From assembly GCF_014645015.1 (NCBI RefSeq), contig NZ_BMLC01000001.1:1372299-1436298 (forward strand): DNA of 64,000 nucleotides, read 5' to 3'. Numbering within the stretch: the first letter of the stretch is position 1; the number at the start of each line of letters is the position of its first letter. Positions 48,987-57,899 of the stretch are shown piece after piece. Under the pieces are notes generated by a model. The model was given only the letters and a program-made list of their open reading frames with translations. It was not told the DNA's origin and ran no database searches. The position numbers and the translations under genes were made by a program. Source of the stretch: Salinibacterium xinjiangense. Lineage in GTDB: Bacteria; Actinomycetota; Actinomycetes; Actinomycetales; Microbacteriaceae.

Positions 48987-49775
48987 ATGACCGACACAGC
49001 AGCCAAGGCCGAACTCCTCCGCTCACTCCATATTCCGGGAATCCCGCTCATCGTCACGAACGTCTGGGATGCCGTCACCGCGAAGATCGTGGCCGATGCT
49101 CCGGGAGTCCGGGCGCTTGCGACAGCAAGCCATGCCGTCAGCTTCGCCCACGGTGTCGCCGACGGTGAGGGCCTCACCCTCGCGCAGGCGCTCACCACCG
49201 CCAGGCTCGTCGCGGCGGCCGTCGAGATCCCGGTCAGCGTCGACTTCGAGAAGGGCTACGCACCGGATGCCACGGGCGTGCAGCGCAACGTCGAGGCCCT
49301 CATCGAGGCGGGCGCCGCCGGCTTGAACCTCGAAGACTCGATCGGCCAGCCGAAAGCGCCGTTGTTCGACCTTGACACCGCTGTGTCGAGAGTGGCTGCG
49401 GCCCGCGCGGCCGGTGAGGCGACAGGCGTCCCCATCACCATCAACGCGCGGGTCGACACGCTCGCCGGAGGAGGCGAGTGGGATGACGCGATCACCCGCG
49501 CGAATGCCTACCTCGCTGCCGGTGCGGATTGCATCTTCATGCTCGGCCTCGGTGACGAAGCGAAGGTCGCTCGAGCGGTGGCCGAGGTCGCCGGGAAGGT
49601 ATCGGTATTCTCCGGCCCCGGCTCAGTTCCCCTGAAGAAGCTCGCCGAGCTCGGTGTCTCCCGAGTGAGCTTCGGCCCCGGCGCACTGGGTTTGACCCTC
49701 GCCCACCTAAGGGCCGCCGCGACCCAGCTGACAGCACTCGGCGACTACCCGGCCGAACTCGGCTTCAGTTACTAG
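48987..49775 (+). CDS. PEP mutase / isocitrate lyase family protein
   Basis: The 262-residue TIM-barrel protein has the family signatures IVTNVWDAVTAKIV, ATASHAVSFAHG, VSVDFEKGYAPD, GLNLEDSIGQP (metal-binding Glu/Asp) and ITINARVDTL. This short form belongs to the PEP phosphonomutase/oxaloacetate hydrolase-like group, which cleaves or rearranges 2-substituted succinate-type or phosphonate substrates. The KKCGH/ DKCG catalytic motif of true isocitrate lyases is absent (FEKGY instead). ATG 48987 is chosen as the first codon of the conserved region. Confidence 0.88.
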   Translation: MTDTAAKAELLRSLHIPGIPLIVTNVWDAVTAKIVADAPGVRALATASHAVSFAHGVADGEGLTLAQALTTARLVAAAVEIPVSVDFEKGYAPDATGVQRNVEALIEAGAAGLNLEDSIGQPKAPLFDLDTAVSRVAAARAAGEATGVPITINARVDTLAGGGEWDDAITRANAYLAAGADCIFMLGLGDEAKVARAVAEVAGKVSVFSGPGSVPLKKLAELGVSRVSFGPGALGLTLAHLRAAATQLTALGDYPAELGFSY

Positions 49776-49925
49776 CCGTAGCGCCCAGGCGGACCACCCA
49801 CCGGGCAGGACCGCACGATGGCCACCCGGCCAAGCCGTTCCGCGCCATGCCGTTCAACTCGCGATGAGCACGGCGAACCTGCTTTGGGCGTTCCCACCGG
49901 GTCGCCCGCGGCATAGTGTCGAACC

Positions 49926-50447
49926 ATGCAAACACCTCGACCGATCGGATTCTGGCTGAAGCTCGTCGACCGAATGATTGATGAGCAGTTCGCCTCGACA
50001 CTCGAGGAGCACGGCGTCACGCGGCGCCAGTGGCAACTGCTGAACATCCTGGCTCGAGAGAACGCGACGGTGCAGCAACTGGATACCGCGGTGGCGCCAT
50101 TTCTGTCTGCACCGCTACCGTTCGAAACCGCCCCATCCGACACCGCCCCATCCGACACCGCCCCATCCGACACTCTCGACGCTGCGTCCGGCGACTCTGA
50201 GACCTCCGCTGACGACCCAGCCGAGACCTCCGCCTCACACCTCGCCGAGCTCGTCGAGAGCGACTGGGTGAGAATCACCGGCAGCGTATACGAGCTGACC
50301 GAACGCGGTCGCATCGCCCTCGAGCGTCTTTCAGGCGTGGTGGATGCCCAGCGCACGCTCGCGACCGAAGGGGTCACCCCCGATCAGTACGAGCAGACCG
50401 TCGCGGTGCTCGAGCGGGTTGCACGCAATCTCGGCTGGAACGACTGA
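49926..50447 (+). CDS. MarR-like winged-helix protein with a repeat insertion
   Basis: The 173-residue protein begins GFWLKLVDRMIDEQFASTLEEHGVTRRQWQLLNIL and ends with SDWVRITGSVYELTERGRIALERL and YEQTVAVLERVARNL, the helix-wing layout of MarR regulators. Between recognition helix and wing there is a ~35-residue Ser/Thr/Asp/Ala insertion with three APSDT units encoded by a 15-bp repeat (50127-50171). Such an insertion in a DNA-binding core is unusual. It is convergent with crtEb; MarR-type CrtR regulates carotenoid genes in Corynebacterium, so a link is possible but not shown. Confidence 0.75.
   Translation: MQTPRPIGFWLKLVDRMIDEQFASTLEEHGVTRRQWQLLNILARENATVQQLDTAVAPFLSAPLPFETAPSDTAPSDTAPSDTLDAASGDSETSADDPAETSASHLAELVESDWVRITGSVYELTERGRIALERLSGVVDAQRTLATEGVTPDQYEQTVAVLERVARNLGWND
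50127..50171. repeat. 15-bp tandem repeat x3 in the MarR-like gene
   Basis: There are three perfect units of ACCGCCCCATCCGAC. They encode Thr-Ala-Pro-Ser-Asp repeats in the insertion of the MarR-like protein. Confidence 0.93.
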
Positions 50448-50486
50448 CCAACCCCCCACGACCGCGCTAGAACCCGCAGGACCGCA

Positions 50487-51344
50487 CTAGAAGGCCAGCC
50501 GCCACCAGATCATCAGCATGGTGACGAAGAATCCGGTGATGAAGTTGAGCAGCAGGAACCTGCGCCAGCCACGGTTGGCGGTGTCTGCCGCGGCATCCGT
50601 CACGTTCCAGAATGGCGCGCACACCGCCGCATACGGAAGCACCAGGATCGACGCGAGCGGCCCCGGCCAGTCTGTGAAGAGCAGCAGCACTCCCCCCAGC
50701 ATGTAGGCGATCACCGCGAGCCGTACCGTCGCTTTCGCGCCGATCACCGTGGCGACCGACGCGATGCCGCCCTCGCGGTCCGCGATGACATCCTGGACCG
50801 CCCCGAACGCGTGTGACGCGATCCCCCACAGGAAGAACGCGAGCAGCAGCGCCCACAGTTGCGGGCTGAACACGGCACCGGCGAGCACGAGCCCGTAGAC
50901 GGCAGGTGACACGAAGTGGGTGCTGGAGGTCAGGGAATCGAGGAATGGCTTCTCCTTGAAGCGCAGCCCCTTCACGGAGTAGGCGACGACCGCGAATACG
51001 CTGATCGCGAGCACGAGCCACGAAAGTGGACTGCCCACGATGACCAGATACACGAGGAACGGGACGTTCGTCACGATCGCTGCGATGACCGTCGGGCGAT
51101 GCATCCGGCGATCGAGCAGAGCGCCTTCCACGCCGCCCTTGCGTGGGTTTCGCAGGTCGGACTCGTAGTCGAAGACGTCGTTGATGCCGTACATGGCGAG
51201 GTTGTACGGCACCAGGAAGTAGAGGGTTCCGAGCACGAGAGTCAGATCGATGCGCTGGGTCGTCAGGAAGTACGCCGCGGCGAAAGGGAACGCGGTATTG
51301 ATCCAGCTCAGCGGCCTGGACGACACGAACAGCGCCCTAAGCAT
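50487..51344 (-). CDS. crtEb: Lycopene elongase (UbiA prenyltransferase)
   Basis: The 285-residue integral membrane protein has the two UbiA Asp-rich motifs, NDVFDYESD and QDVIADREGG, and about eight helices. Its position after crtYf identifies it as CrtEb, which adds two C5 units (from DMAPP) to lycopene to give flavuxanthin-type C50 carotenoids. ATG 51344 overlaps the crtYf stop by 8 bp. It is the last gene of the carotenoid operon. Confidence 0.92.
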   Translation of the reverse strand: MLRALFVSSRPLSWINTAFPFAAAYFLTTQRIDLTLVLGTLYFLVPYNLAMYGINDVFDYESDLRNPRKGGVEGALLDRRMHRPTVIAAIVTNVPFLVYLVIVGSPLSWLVLAISVFAVVAYSVKGLRFKEKPFLDSLTSSTHFVSPAVYGLVLAGAVFSPQLWALLLAFFLWGIASHAFGAVQDVIADREGGIASVATVIGAKATVRLAVIAYMLGGVLLLFTDWPGPLASILVLPYAAVCAPFWNVTDAAADTANRGWRRFLLLNFITGFFVTMLMIWWRLAF

Positions 51345-51696
51345 GGCCGGGCTCCTTCTTGCCGTCCCGGTCACGACCCGGCTTGCGACCCCGACCCAGT
51401 AATACCCACAGGGACGGCAGCCCGAAGACGGCGGCCACCGCATAGGCAAAGTCTTCGAGCGGGGCGATCCCGATGAACGCACCGCTGATGAGCGATTCGT
51501 TGTAGGCCACAAGACCGATGCCGATCATCACGTTGTCGAAGACGGCGGTCATGAGCAGCAACACGGCGAGCGTGATCCCGAGGGCCGGCCAGCTCAGCCG
51601 ACGACCACCAGCCCGACGACGGCCGAGAATGGATGCCGCGGCAAGAACCACCACGACGACGGCCAGGAATATCGCATTAAGAGCCCAATAGGTCAC
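51337..51696 (-). CDS. crtYf: C50 carotenoid epsilon/gamma-cyclase subunit
   Basis: The 119-residue protein has three hydrophobic helices and the lycopene-cyclase-domain motif GAFIGIAPLEDFAYA. It is the second small subunit of the heterodimeric CrtYe/CrtYf type cyclase that closes the end rings of C50 carotenoids (decaprenoxanthin or sarcinaxanthin type, depending on ring type, which cannot be told here). Its start overlaps the crtYe stop by 4 bp. Confidence 0.88.
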   Translation of the reverse strand: MTYWALNAIFLAVVVVVLAAASILGRRRAGGRRLSWPALGITLAVLLLMTAVFDNVMIGIGLVAYNESLISGAFIGIAPLEDFAYAVAAVFGLPSLWVLLGRGRKPGRDRDGKKEPGHA

Positions 51697-52019
51697 TGCG
51701 CAGACCCCGATCGCATGAGGCGGCCGGATACGGCGCCGTAGACGTTCATCGTGAGGTAGCAGAGCAGCGTGAGGAAGAAGATCTCCTCAAGAGGGATCTC
51801 GGGTGCCACCTGCAGTCCGGTCATGAACGACGTCTCCCCGCGGAAGAAGATCCCGTTACCTACCCCGGCAACATCCCACACGAAGAAGAACAGCACCCCG
51901 ACAACCAGCACAGCGGCGGCCCTGAGGGCATCCCGCCAGAAGAACAGGGCGAAGCGCCGGTCGAGCACGACCATACCGAACAGCGCCACGAGCAGCGCTG
52001 CCAGGTACAGCAGGGTCAT
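51693..52019 (-). CDS. crtYe: C50 carotenoid cyclase subunit
   Basis: The 108-residue protein has three helices and the cyclase motif PEIPLEEIFFLTLLCYLTMN. It pairs with CrtYf. ATG 52019 overlaps the crtI stop by 4 bp; a longer in-frame reading into crtI is not supported. Confidence 0.88.
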   Translation of the reverse strand: MTLLYLAALLVALFGMVVLDRRFALFFWRDALRAAAVLVVGVLFFFVWDVAGVGNGIFFRGETSFMTGLQVAPEIPLEEIFFLTLLCYLTMNVYGAVSGRLMRSGSAQ

Positions 52020-53599
52020 GACTTTCTGAGTGCGGCGACGCTCGACACGAGGGGTTCGGCGAGCGGCCCCGCCGTGGTGTCCCCGCGCAGGCGCTTCACG
52101 ATGAGCTCGGCGCTGATGAGGCACATGGGAAGGCCGATACCGGGGATCGTGGAGCCGCCGACGTAGTAGAGCCCCTTCACCTTCTTCGAGATGTTCCCGG
52201 CCCTGAAGAACGCACTCTGTTTGAGGGTGTGGGCAGGCCCCAGGGCCGTACCCTTCCACGCGTTCAGGTCATGCTCGAAATCGCCGGGGGCGAGAGTTCG
52301 CCGTACGGTGATCCGCGATGCGAGGTCTGGGATCTTGGTCCAGTCCGCGATCTGCTCGATGACTCGATCGGCGAGCGCCTCGACCCTCGGGTCGCTCGCC
52401 CCATTCGTACCCTCGATGGCTCCGCGACCGATGGTCGGGTCTGCGGGGATCGGGACGAGCACAAAGAGATTCTCGAACCCCTCCGGCGCGACATCCGGAT
52501 CGACACCACTGGGCTTGCAGACGTACAGCGATGCTGGATCGGGAACCGTCGGCTTGTCGCCGAAGATCGCATTGAAGCCCTTCTCCCACTCGCGCGTGAA
52601 AAGCAGGGTGTGATGCTCCAGCTCGGGCAGCGCACCTTTCACGCCCAGGTAGAGCAGCAGGGCACTCGGGCCCGCGAGTTTGGTGTCCCAGTAGCGCTGG
52701 GGATAGGTCTGCTGCGCGGGCTCGAGCAACTGGGTCTCGGTGTGGTGCAGGTCGGCGGCCGAGACCACGATGTCGGCGGGGACGACCACCGTCGTGCCAT
52801 CCACCTCGTATCGCACTCCGGTCGTCGCGCCATTCTCGACCAGGATCTTCGTGGCACGCGCCCCGCGGATGATCGTGACGCCCTGTGCCTCGGCCAGATC
52901 CTCGATGCTGCTGATGACACGGGTGAACCCACCCATCGGATACAGCACACCGTCGCTCAGGTCGAGATGGCTCATGAGGTGGTACATGCTGGGCGTCAGG
53001 TACGGAGACGACCCGAGGAAGACGGCCGGGTAACCGAGCACCTGCCGCAGGCGGAGATCTTTGAACCGGCTCCCGACGAAGCTCGACAGCGGCTGCAACA
53101 GCAGCCGGATGAACTTGCCCGCCCGGGCCAGCACCTCGCGATTGAACAGCGGGCGGAAGTCGGCGAAGGTCGTGTAGAGGAAGTATTTCTTGGCGAGCGT
53201 ATAGGTCTCTTCAGCCGAATCGAGATAGCCGTCGAGCTTCTTCCCCGCGCCTTTCTCGACGGACTCGAAGAGGGCGATGTTCTCGGCCCGGTCGGAATGG
53301 ATGTCGATCGGCTGGGACTCGTTCTCGAAGAACACCCGGTAACCGGGATCGAGGGTTACCAGGCTCAACTGCGCGTTTGCCGTCGTGCCGAGCAGCTTGT
53401 AGAAGTGATCGAAGACCTCGGGCATGAGGTACCACGACGGGCCCGTGTCGAAGCGGAAACCATCCTTCTCCCACGATCCAGCGCGACCACCCACGGCTGG
53501 GCGGGCCTCGAGCAGGGTCACTTCATGACCGTCCCGCGCGAGCAGGGCAGACGTGGATAGCCCTGCGATTCCTCCACCGATGACAACGACGCGACTCAC
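52016..53599 (-). CDS. crtI: Phytoene desaturase
   Basis: The 527-residue flavoprotein has the N-terminal FAD motif VVVIGGGIAGLSTSALLARDG and the C-terminal bacterial phytoene desaturase signature YYVGGSTIPGIGLPMCLISAELI. It introduces four double bonds into phytoene to give lycopene at the membrane. It overlaps crtB upstream and crtYe downstream by 4 bp each. Confidence 0.95.
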   Translation of the reverse strand: MSRVVVIGGGIAGLSTSALLARDGHEVTLLEARPAVGGRAGSWEKDGFRFDTGPSWYLMPEVFDHFYKLLGTTANAQLSLVTLDPGYRVFFENESQPIDIHSDRAENIALFESVEKGAGKKLDGYLDSAEETYTLAKKYFLYTTFADFRPLFNREVLARAGKFIRLLLQPLSSFVGSRFKDLRLRQVLGYPAVFLGSSPYLTPSMYHLMSHLDLSDGVLYPMGGFTRVISSIEDLAEAQGVTIIRGARATKILVENGATTGVRYEVDGTTVVVPADIVVSAADLHHTETQLLEPAQQTYPQRYWDTKLAGPSALLLYLGVKGALPELEHHTLLFTREWEKGFNAIFGDKPTVPDPASLYVCKPSGVDPDVAPEGFENLFVLVPIPADPTIGRGAIEGTNGASDPRVEALADRVIEQIADWTKIPDLASRITVRRTLAPGDFEHDLNAWKGTALGPAHTLKQSAFFRAGNISKKVKGLYYVGGSTIPGIGLPMCLISAELIVKRLRGDTTAGPLAEPLVSSVAALRKS

Positions 53600-54495
53600 G
53601 ACTGTGCTCCTTCTAGAGATTTTCTTGCTCCTGTTGACGGCTTTGCACCCATCGCTGCGGCGATCGCCAGGCGTGCCTTCACCGGGTTCGGCACGCGGAC
53701 CCTGGTGTGGATGAGCTCGGTCGCCGGTGTGGCCCGCAATCGCATCGCGAGCTCGGCGAACAGCGACTGTGCCAGCGCGACGGCGCGGCGCGAACTGCGG
53801 GGAAGGTCGGGGACGACAGCCGCCGAGACCGCCAGGTCAGCGTCGATATCGTCGAGAAGCCTCGACTTGGTCGCCTCGTCGAAAGAATCGACAGCGACAT
53901 CCGGAAAATAACTCCTGCCGAGCGTCTCGAAATCGGCCGAGAGGTCGCGCAGAAAATTCACCTTCTGGAACGCCGCCCCGAGGGCCCGCGCTCCCGTCTC
54001 GAACCGCGCGTGGTCTGTGACGTTCTCACCGAGCAGAAACGCCTGAAGACACATCAGCCCCACGACCTCCGCTGAACCGTAGACGTAGCGCTCGAAGCTT
54101 GCCTGGTCGTGCACCTTCGCGCTGAGGTCTGCGCGCATCGACTCGAAGAACGGCGCCGTCAGCTCGGTGCCGAACGACACCTGCCTCGCCGTGAGCGCAA
54201 AAGCATGCACGACGAGATTGCTGCTGAACCCGTGCTCCATCGCGCGTTCTGTCTCGGCCTCGAGTTCGTTGAGCACGCGGCCCGCACCCACCACGTCGAG
54301 TCCGGCGTCTTCTGCCGCCCCATCCACGATCTCATCAGCGACGCGAACCAGCGCGTAGATGTTCTCGACATTCTGGCGAACGCCCGGTCCGAGCAGCCTG
54401 GACGCGAGCCCGAACGACGTCGAATACCGACGGATGACCACGCTCGAGGTCTGCTCGGCCACACGGTCATACAGCGAAAGCCTGCCGGTGCTCAT
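53596..54495 (-). CDS. crtB: Phytoene synthase
   Basis: The 299-residue protein has squalene/phytoene synthase signatures: RYSTSFGLASRLL, the first Asp-rich motif VADEIVDGA, YVYGSAEVVGLMCLQAF and the second motif FLRDLSADFETLGRSYFP. It condenses two GGPP to phytoene. ATG 54495 begins the conserved region. A 70-bp gap with a 15-bp duplication separates it from crtE. Confidence 0.94.
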   Translation of the reverse strand: MSTGRLSLYDRVAEQTSSVVIRRYSTSFGLASRLLGPGVRQNVENIYALVRVADEIVDGAAEDAGLDVVGAGRVLNELEAETERAMEHGFSSNLVVHAFALTARQVSFGTELTAPFFESMRADLSAKVHDQASFERYVYGSAEVVGLMCLQAFLLGENVTDHARFETGARALGAAFQKVNFLRDLSADFETLGRSYFPDVAVDSFDEATKSRLLDDIDADLAVSAAVVPDLPRSSRRAVALAQSLFAELAMRLRATPATELIHTRVRVPNPVKARLAIAAAMGAKPSTGARKSLEGAQS

Positions 54496-54565
54496 AACGC
54501 CCTGCTCACGTGACACGTGCTCACTTGATTCGCGCCCGCGTGCCACGGGCTCACTTGACGCGGCC

Positions 54566-55636
54566 TCACTTGACGCGGCCGAGCACGGAGTCTGCAACCG
54601 GATGAAGCTCCGCACGCAGCGCGGGCGGGATATGCGGCTCGGCCAACCGTGCCAGAGCGCGGTTCGCGTAGTATCTCGCGAGACCCTCGGCGAATGACCT
54701 TGCACCACATTCGATCAGCACGTCGCGCAGTACGCCCGCTTGCTCATCGGTGAGGTCAGGGTCGCCGAACAGGTGGGCTGCGTCCGCCCACTCCCGAGTG
54801 CTCGTGGCGTACGCGATGAGCACCGTCCGTTTGCCCTCGCGCAGGTCACCCGTGGTCGTCTTGCCGGTCTCCTCCTCGAGCCCGAAGACCCCGAGCAGGT
54901 CATCCACGATCTGGTAGGCGATCCCGATCTCCCTGCCGAAGTCACTGAGAGTGGAGACGACCTGCTCCGAAGCGCCCGCGAGGATCGCCCCTGCCTGCAG
55001 GGGGCACTCGAACGAATACACCGCGGTCTTGTAGCGCTCCATGGTGAGGATGTCGTCGACGCGGGGAACCTCGGCCGCGATCTGGAAGTCGACGTCGATC
55101 AACTCGCCGGCCGCCGAAGCGAAGAGTGCGTCATCCATCACCTCAAGCAGGCGCGTTCTCATCTGGTCTGAGACGCCGCTGCGGTCGATCAGCCGGTACG
55201 AGTTGAAGAGTGCGAGGTCTCCCGCGATGACGGCAGCCGAGATCCCGCTGTGGTTGGCGACCCTCGTGGATGCCCCAGTCGCGATCGCACGATCACGATA
55301 CGTCCCGGCGATGTTCGGCGAGCCCCGGCGGGTGAAGTCATGGTCGATCACGTCATCGTGCACGATTAGCGCGGTATGCAGCAGCTCGAAGGCCGCGCCG
55401 ACATTGGCCGCAGCCTCGAGATCGTCACCACCGAGCGACTGGTAGGCGCACATCACCATCTTGGGCCGGAATCGCTTGCCGCCGACCGTGTTGTTCTCGA
55501 GCGTCTCCCACAGGGTGACGTACTGCGAGCCGAAGGCGGCCGCACGGTTCTTGGCTAGGCTGAAGAAGCGCGCCAGCACGGCGTCGACCTGCACCTGCCT
55601 CTCGTGTGAGAGGTCGAGCAGCCCCGATCCATCCAT
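54566..55636 (-). CDS. crtE: Geranylgeranyl diphosphate synthase
   Basis: The 356-residue polyprenyl synthase has GGKRFRPKMV, the first Asp-rich motif in VHDDVIDHD followed by RRGSPNIA, and the second in YQIVDDLLGVFG. It extends DMAPP with IPP to GGPP for carotenoids. It is the first gene of the carotenoid operon, divergent from idi with only 17 bases between the two starts. A 15-bp duplication CTCACTTGACGCGGC (54550-54579) covers its stop codon. Confidence 0.93.
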   Translation of the reverse strand: MDGSGLLDLSHERQVQVDAVLARFFSLAKNRAAAFGSQYVTLWETLENNTVGGKRFRPKMVMCAYQSLGGDDLEAAANVGAAFELLHTALIVHDDVIDHDFTRRGSPNIAGTYRDRAIATGASTRVANHSGISAAVIAGDLALFNSYRLIDRSGVSDQMRTRLLEVMDDALFASAAGELIDVDFQIAAEVPRVDDILTMERYKTAVYSFECPLQAGAILAGASEQVVSTLSDFGREIGIAYQIVDDLLGVFGLEEETGKTTTGDLREGKRTVLIAYATSTREWADAAHLFGDPDLTDEQAGVLRDVLIECGARSFAEGLARYYANRALARLAEPHIPPALRAELHPVADSVLGRVK

Positions 55637-55653
55637 ATAGGCAGACTACCGCG

Positions 55654-56181
55654 ATGAGCCCCCAACATCCTGAGCAGGTCGTCCTGCTCGACAACGACGC
55701 GAACCCCATCGGGGTGGCCGGCAAGGTCGAGGTTCACACCACCGACACTGCGCTTCATCTCGCGTTCTCCTGCCACGTCTACAACGCCCTCGGGCAGGTG
55801 CTCGTCACGAGGCGGGCCCTGTCGAAGCTCACATGGCCCGGCGTCTGGACGAATTCGTTCTGCGGGCATCCTGCACCTGACGAGGCGATGGATGACGCGA
55901 TCCGCCGCCGCGCAGAATTCGAGCTGGGCATCACCATCGACTCGCTCGAGATCGTGCTGCCGGATTTCCGCTACCGCGCCGTGGACGCGACCGGCATCGT
56001 CGAGAACGAGGTGTGTCCGGTGTTCCGGGCCGTCACCTCCGATGTGGTCACTCCCAACCCCGCCGAGGTCGCGGAATTCGCATGGGTCGCCCCCGAGGCG
56101 CTGCACGATGCCGCCGCCGCCGCCCCGTACGCGTTCAGCCCATGGCTCGGATGGCAGCTTTCACAGCTCGCGGCAATTTAG
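55654..56181 (+). CDS. idi: Isopentenyl-diphosphate delta-isomerase, type 1
   Basis: The 175-residue Nudix-fold isomerase has [10 protein letters not shown] (metal-binding His), the catalytic Cys in [21 protein letters not shown] (Nudix helix-like) and the catalytic Glu region in ENEVCPVF. It interconverts IPP and DMAPP, feeding CrtE and CrtEb. ATG 55654 is chosen as the first codon before [13 protein letters not shown]. It is divergent from crtE and its stop overlaps the convergent dcd stop. Confidence 0.95.
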   Translation: MSPQHPEQVVLLDNDANPIGVAGKVEVHTTDTALHLAFSCHVYNALGQVLVTRRALSKLTWPGVWTNSFCGHPAPDEAMDDAIRRRAEFELGITIDSLEIVLPDFRYRAVDATGIVENEVCPVFRAVTSDVVTPNPAEVAEFAWVAPEALHDAAAAAPYAFSPWLGWQLSQLAAI

Positions 56182-56783
56182 GCCCCCGCGGCTCCCGCGT
56201 CTGTCGAACGCACGTCGGTGCGGTAGAAGCCTTTGAAACTGCGCGAGGCGGTCGGCCCGCGCTGGCCCTGGTAGCGCGACCCGGATGGACCTGAACCGTA
56301 GGGGTTGTCGACAGGGGAACTGGTGCGGATGAAGCACAGCTGCCCGATCTTCATTCCCGGCCAGAGCTTGATCGGCAGCGTCGCGACGTTCGACAGTTCC
56401 AGCGTGACGTGGCCTGAGAAACCCGGATCGACGAAACCCGCCGTGGAGTGGGTGAGCAACCCGAGCCGCCCCAGGGAACTCTTGCCCTCTAGCCGGGCCG
56501 CGACGTCATCCGGAAGCGTCACCAGCTCGAAGGTGGAGCCGAGCACGAACTCGCCGGGGTGCAGGATGAACGGCTGGTTGGCATCCACCTCGACGAGGCG
56601 CGTGAGGTCGGGCTGGTCTTCTGCCGGATCGATGAACGGGTACTTGTGGTTGTCGAACAAGCGGAAGAACCTGTCGAGACGCACGTCGATGCTCGACGGC
56701 TGAACCATGTCGAGATCGAGAGGGTCGAGACCGATGCGGCCGGAGGCGAGTTCGGCCCTGATATCGCGATCGCTGAGAAGCAT
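56178..56783 (-). CDS. dcd: dCTP deaminase
   Basis: The 201-residue protein matches Dcd: [32 protein letters not shown], the active-site [26 protein letters not shown] with the catalytic Glu in TLELSN, and the C-terminal [11 protein letters not shown]...[10 protein letters not shown] lid. The enzyme deaminates dCTP to dUTP; the actinobacterial form may be the bifunctional dCTP deaminase/dUTPase, which cannot be decided by eye. It is convergent with idi, sharing 4 bp. Confidence 0.94.
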   Translation of the reverse strand: MLLSDRDIRAELASGRIGLDPLDLDMVQPSSIDVRLDRFFRLFDNHKYPFIDPAEDQPDLTRLVEVDANQPFILHPGEFVLGSTFELVTLPDDVAARLEGKSSLGRLGLLTHSTAGFVDPGFSGHVTLELSNVATLPIKLWPGMKIGQLCFIRTSSPVDNPYGSGPSGSRYQGQRGPTASRSFKGFYRTDVRSTDAGAAGA

Positions 56784-56885
56784 GCGCCCATGTTACTCAG
56801 GCGGGCCCGCTCGCCGGTTCCCCGTCGGCGTGCGCGCGCGGTCGGCGCCGATCCCGACGCGCCTCAACTACGCCCCCTCCTGATC

Positions 56886-56985
56886 CTTCCGAAATGACGG
56901 AGATCCGGGCACCCTCTCCTCGTGCTTCCGCGCACTTCCGCGGGGGGATCAGCTGAAGGATGCGAGATCTCCGTCATTTCGGAAG
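56886..56985. repeat. Family A palindromic element, copy 3
   Basis: CTTCCGAAATGACGGAGATC (56886-56905) is perfectly complementary over 20 bp to GATCTCCGTCATTTCGGAAG (56966-56985), enclosing 60 nt. It lies between dcd and the tRNA-Gly gene. Arms share the AAATGAMGGAGAT core with copy 1 (6151-6229) and the AAATGAAGGA core with copy 2 (19879-19960); the loops are unrelated. Confidence 0.88.
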
Positions 56986-57030
56986 AATCCAGCAGTCACC
57001 TACACTGAACGGAGCCGGAACGTCGGCCAC

Positions 57031-57104
57031 GCGAATGTAGTTCAATGGCAGAACTTCTGCTTCCCAAGCAGATAGTGCGGGTTCGATTCCCGTCATTCGC
57101 TCCA
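57031..57104 (+). tRNA. tRNA-Gly (anticodon CCC), encoded CCA
   Basis: The sequence folds into a cloverleaf: acceptor GCGAATG pairs with CATTCGC, the D-arm has TTCAATGGCAGAA, the anticodon stem TCTGC/GCAGA encloses TTCCCAA (anticodon CCC), and the T-arm has GGGTTCGATTCCC. Discriminator T and CCA are encoded. The accessory island begins immediately after the CCA. Confidence 0.95.
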
Positions 57105-57106
57105 TT

Positions 57107-57886
57107 TGTAGGCCCTTCTGTGGGGGGCAAAGCCTCGCCTACCTTGCCGGAAACATCTCCAGCGGAGTGGTCGCCATCGGTGACATCCGTGATGCCCTCG
57201 CCGCTGTAGTCAGACTCGACTTTGTCTCCGCCGCGTTCAGCTTGGCCTCCCTCATCCCCATCGGCGGTGACATCGCAGCCGGAATCAAAAAGACAGAGCA
57301 ATTCATTCGGGCCGCGGACGAGATCCCGTCGGGAGCCGCGCTCCGCTCCGCCATGAAAGACTTCGGCAAATCCACCGCAGACAAGATGGATCTGCAACTA
57401 AAAGTCTCGCCGACTGCGGTGACCAAGCTGACCGCCGCGGGACTTCCAGACACAGACATCGTGCGCCTCGCCTCGAGGATGATCAGCGCAAAACACTTCG
57501 ACGACATGGTCAACTCCGCCAGCGACATCAGGAGGGCCCCGCAGACCTACCGACTGGAGAAGGACGCCGAGAACTTCTTGCGCAGCCCGACACCGGACGC
57601 GCTTTCAGGGCAGATAATGACTAAAGCGAACGAGCGTGCAACCAAGCGCCTGTATGACGTGTTGGATCGGGGAGCTGGATTCGCCGACGAGATCAGGCAC
57701 GGGCGTGGCCGCGGGGTAGGGCGAGCAGCGGACCAGGTCGAGAAGGATTTAAAGATTTTGGCAGATCCGGACTCGACCATTCGAAAAGTCACCTGGCACT
57801 TCTTCACTAACACAAACAACACAGTTGGGCCGGACCAAAGGCTTCTGGATCTGTTGAATCAGCGCGGCTTGCCCTTCGTGATATGA
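57107..57886 (+). pseudogene. 5'-truncated polymorphic-toxin gene (C-terminal toxin end)
   Basis: An open frame runs without a stop from just after the tRNA CCA; the earliest in-frame start is GTG 57167. The reading upstream of that codon (LAYLAGNISSGVV) continues the protein pattern, so the gene has lost its 5' part. The visible part has VVRLDFVSAAFSLASLIPIGGDIAAG, a pretoxin-like segment often found before C-terminal toxin domains, and ends in VTWHFFTNTNNTVGPDQ... LLNQRGLPFVI, resembling the tips of nuclease-type polymorphic toxins. Exact toxin family is not certain. The likely immunity gene starts 13 bp after the stop. Confidence 0.65.
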
Positions 57887-57899
57887 ATAGCCTGAACCC

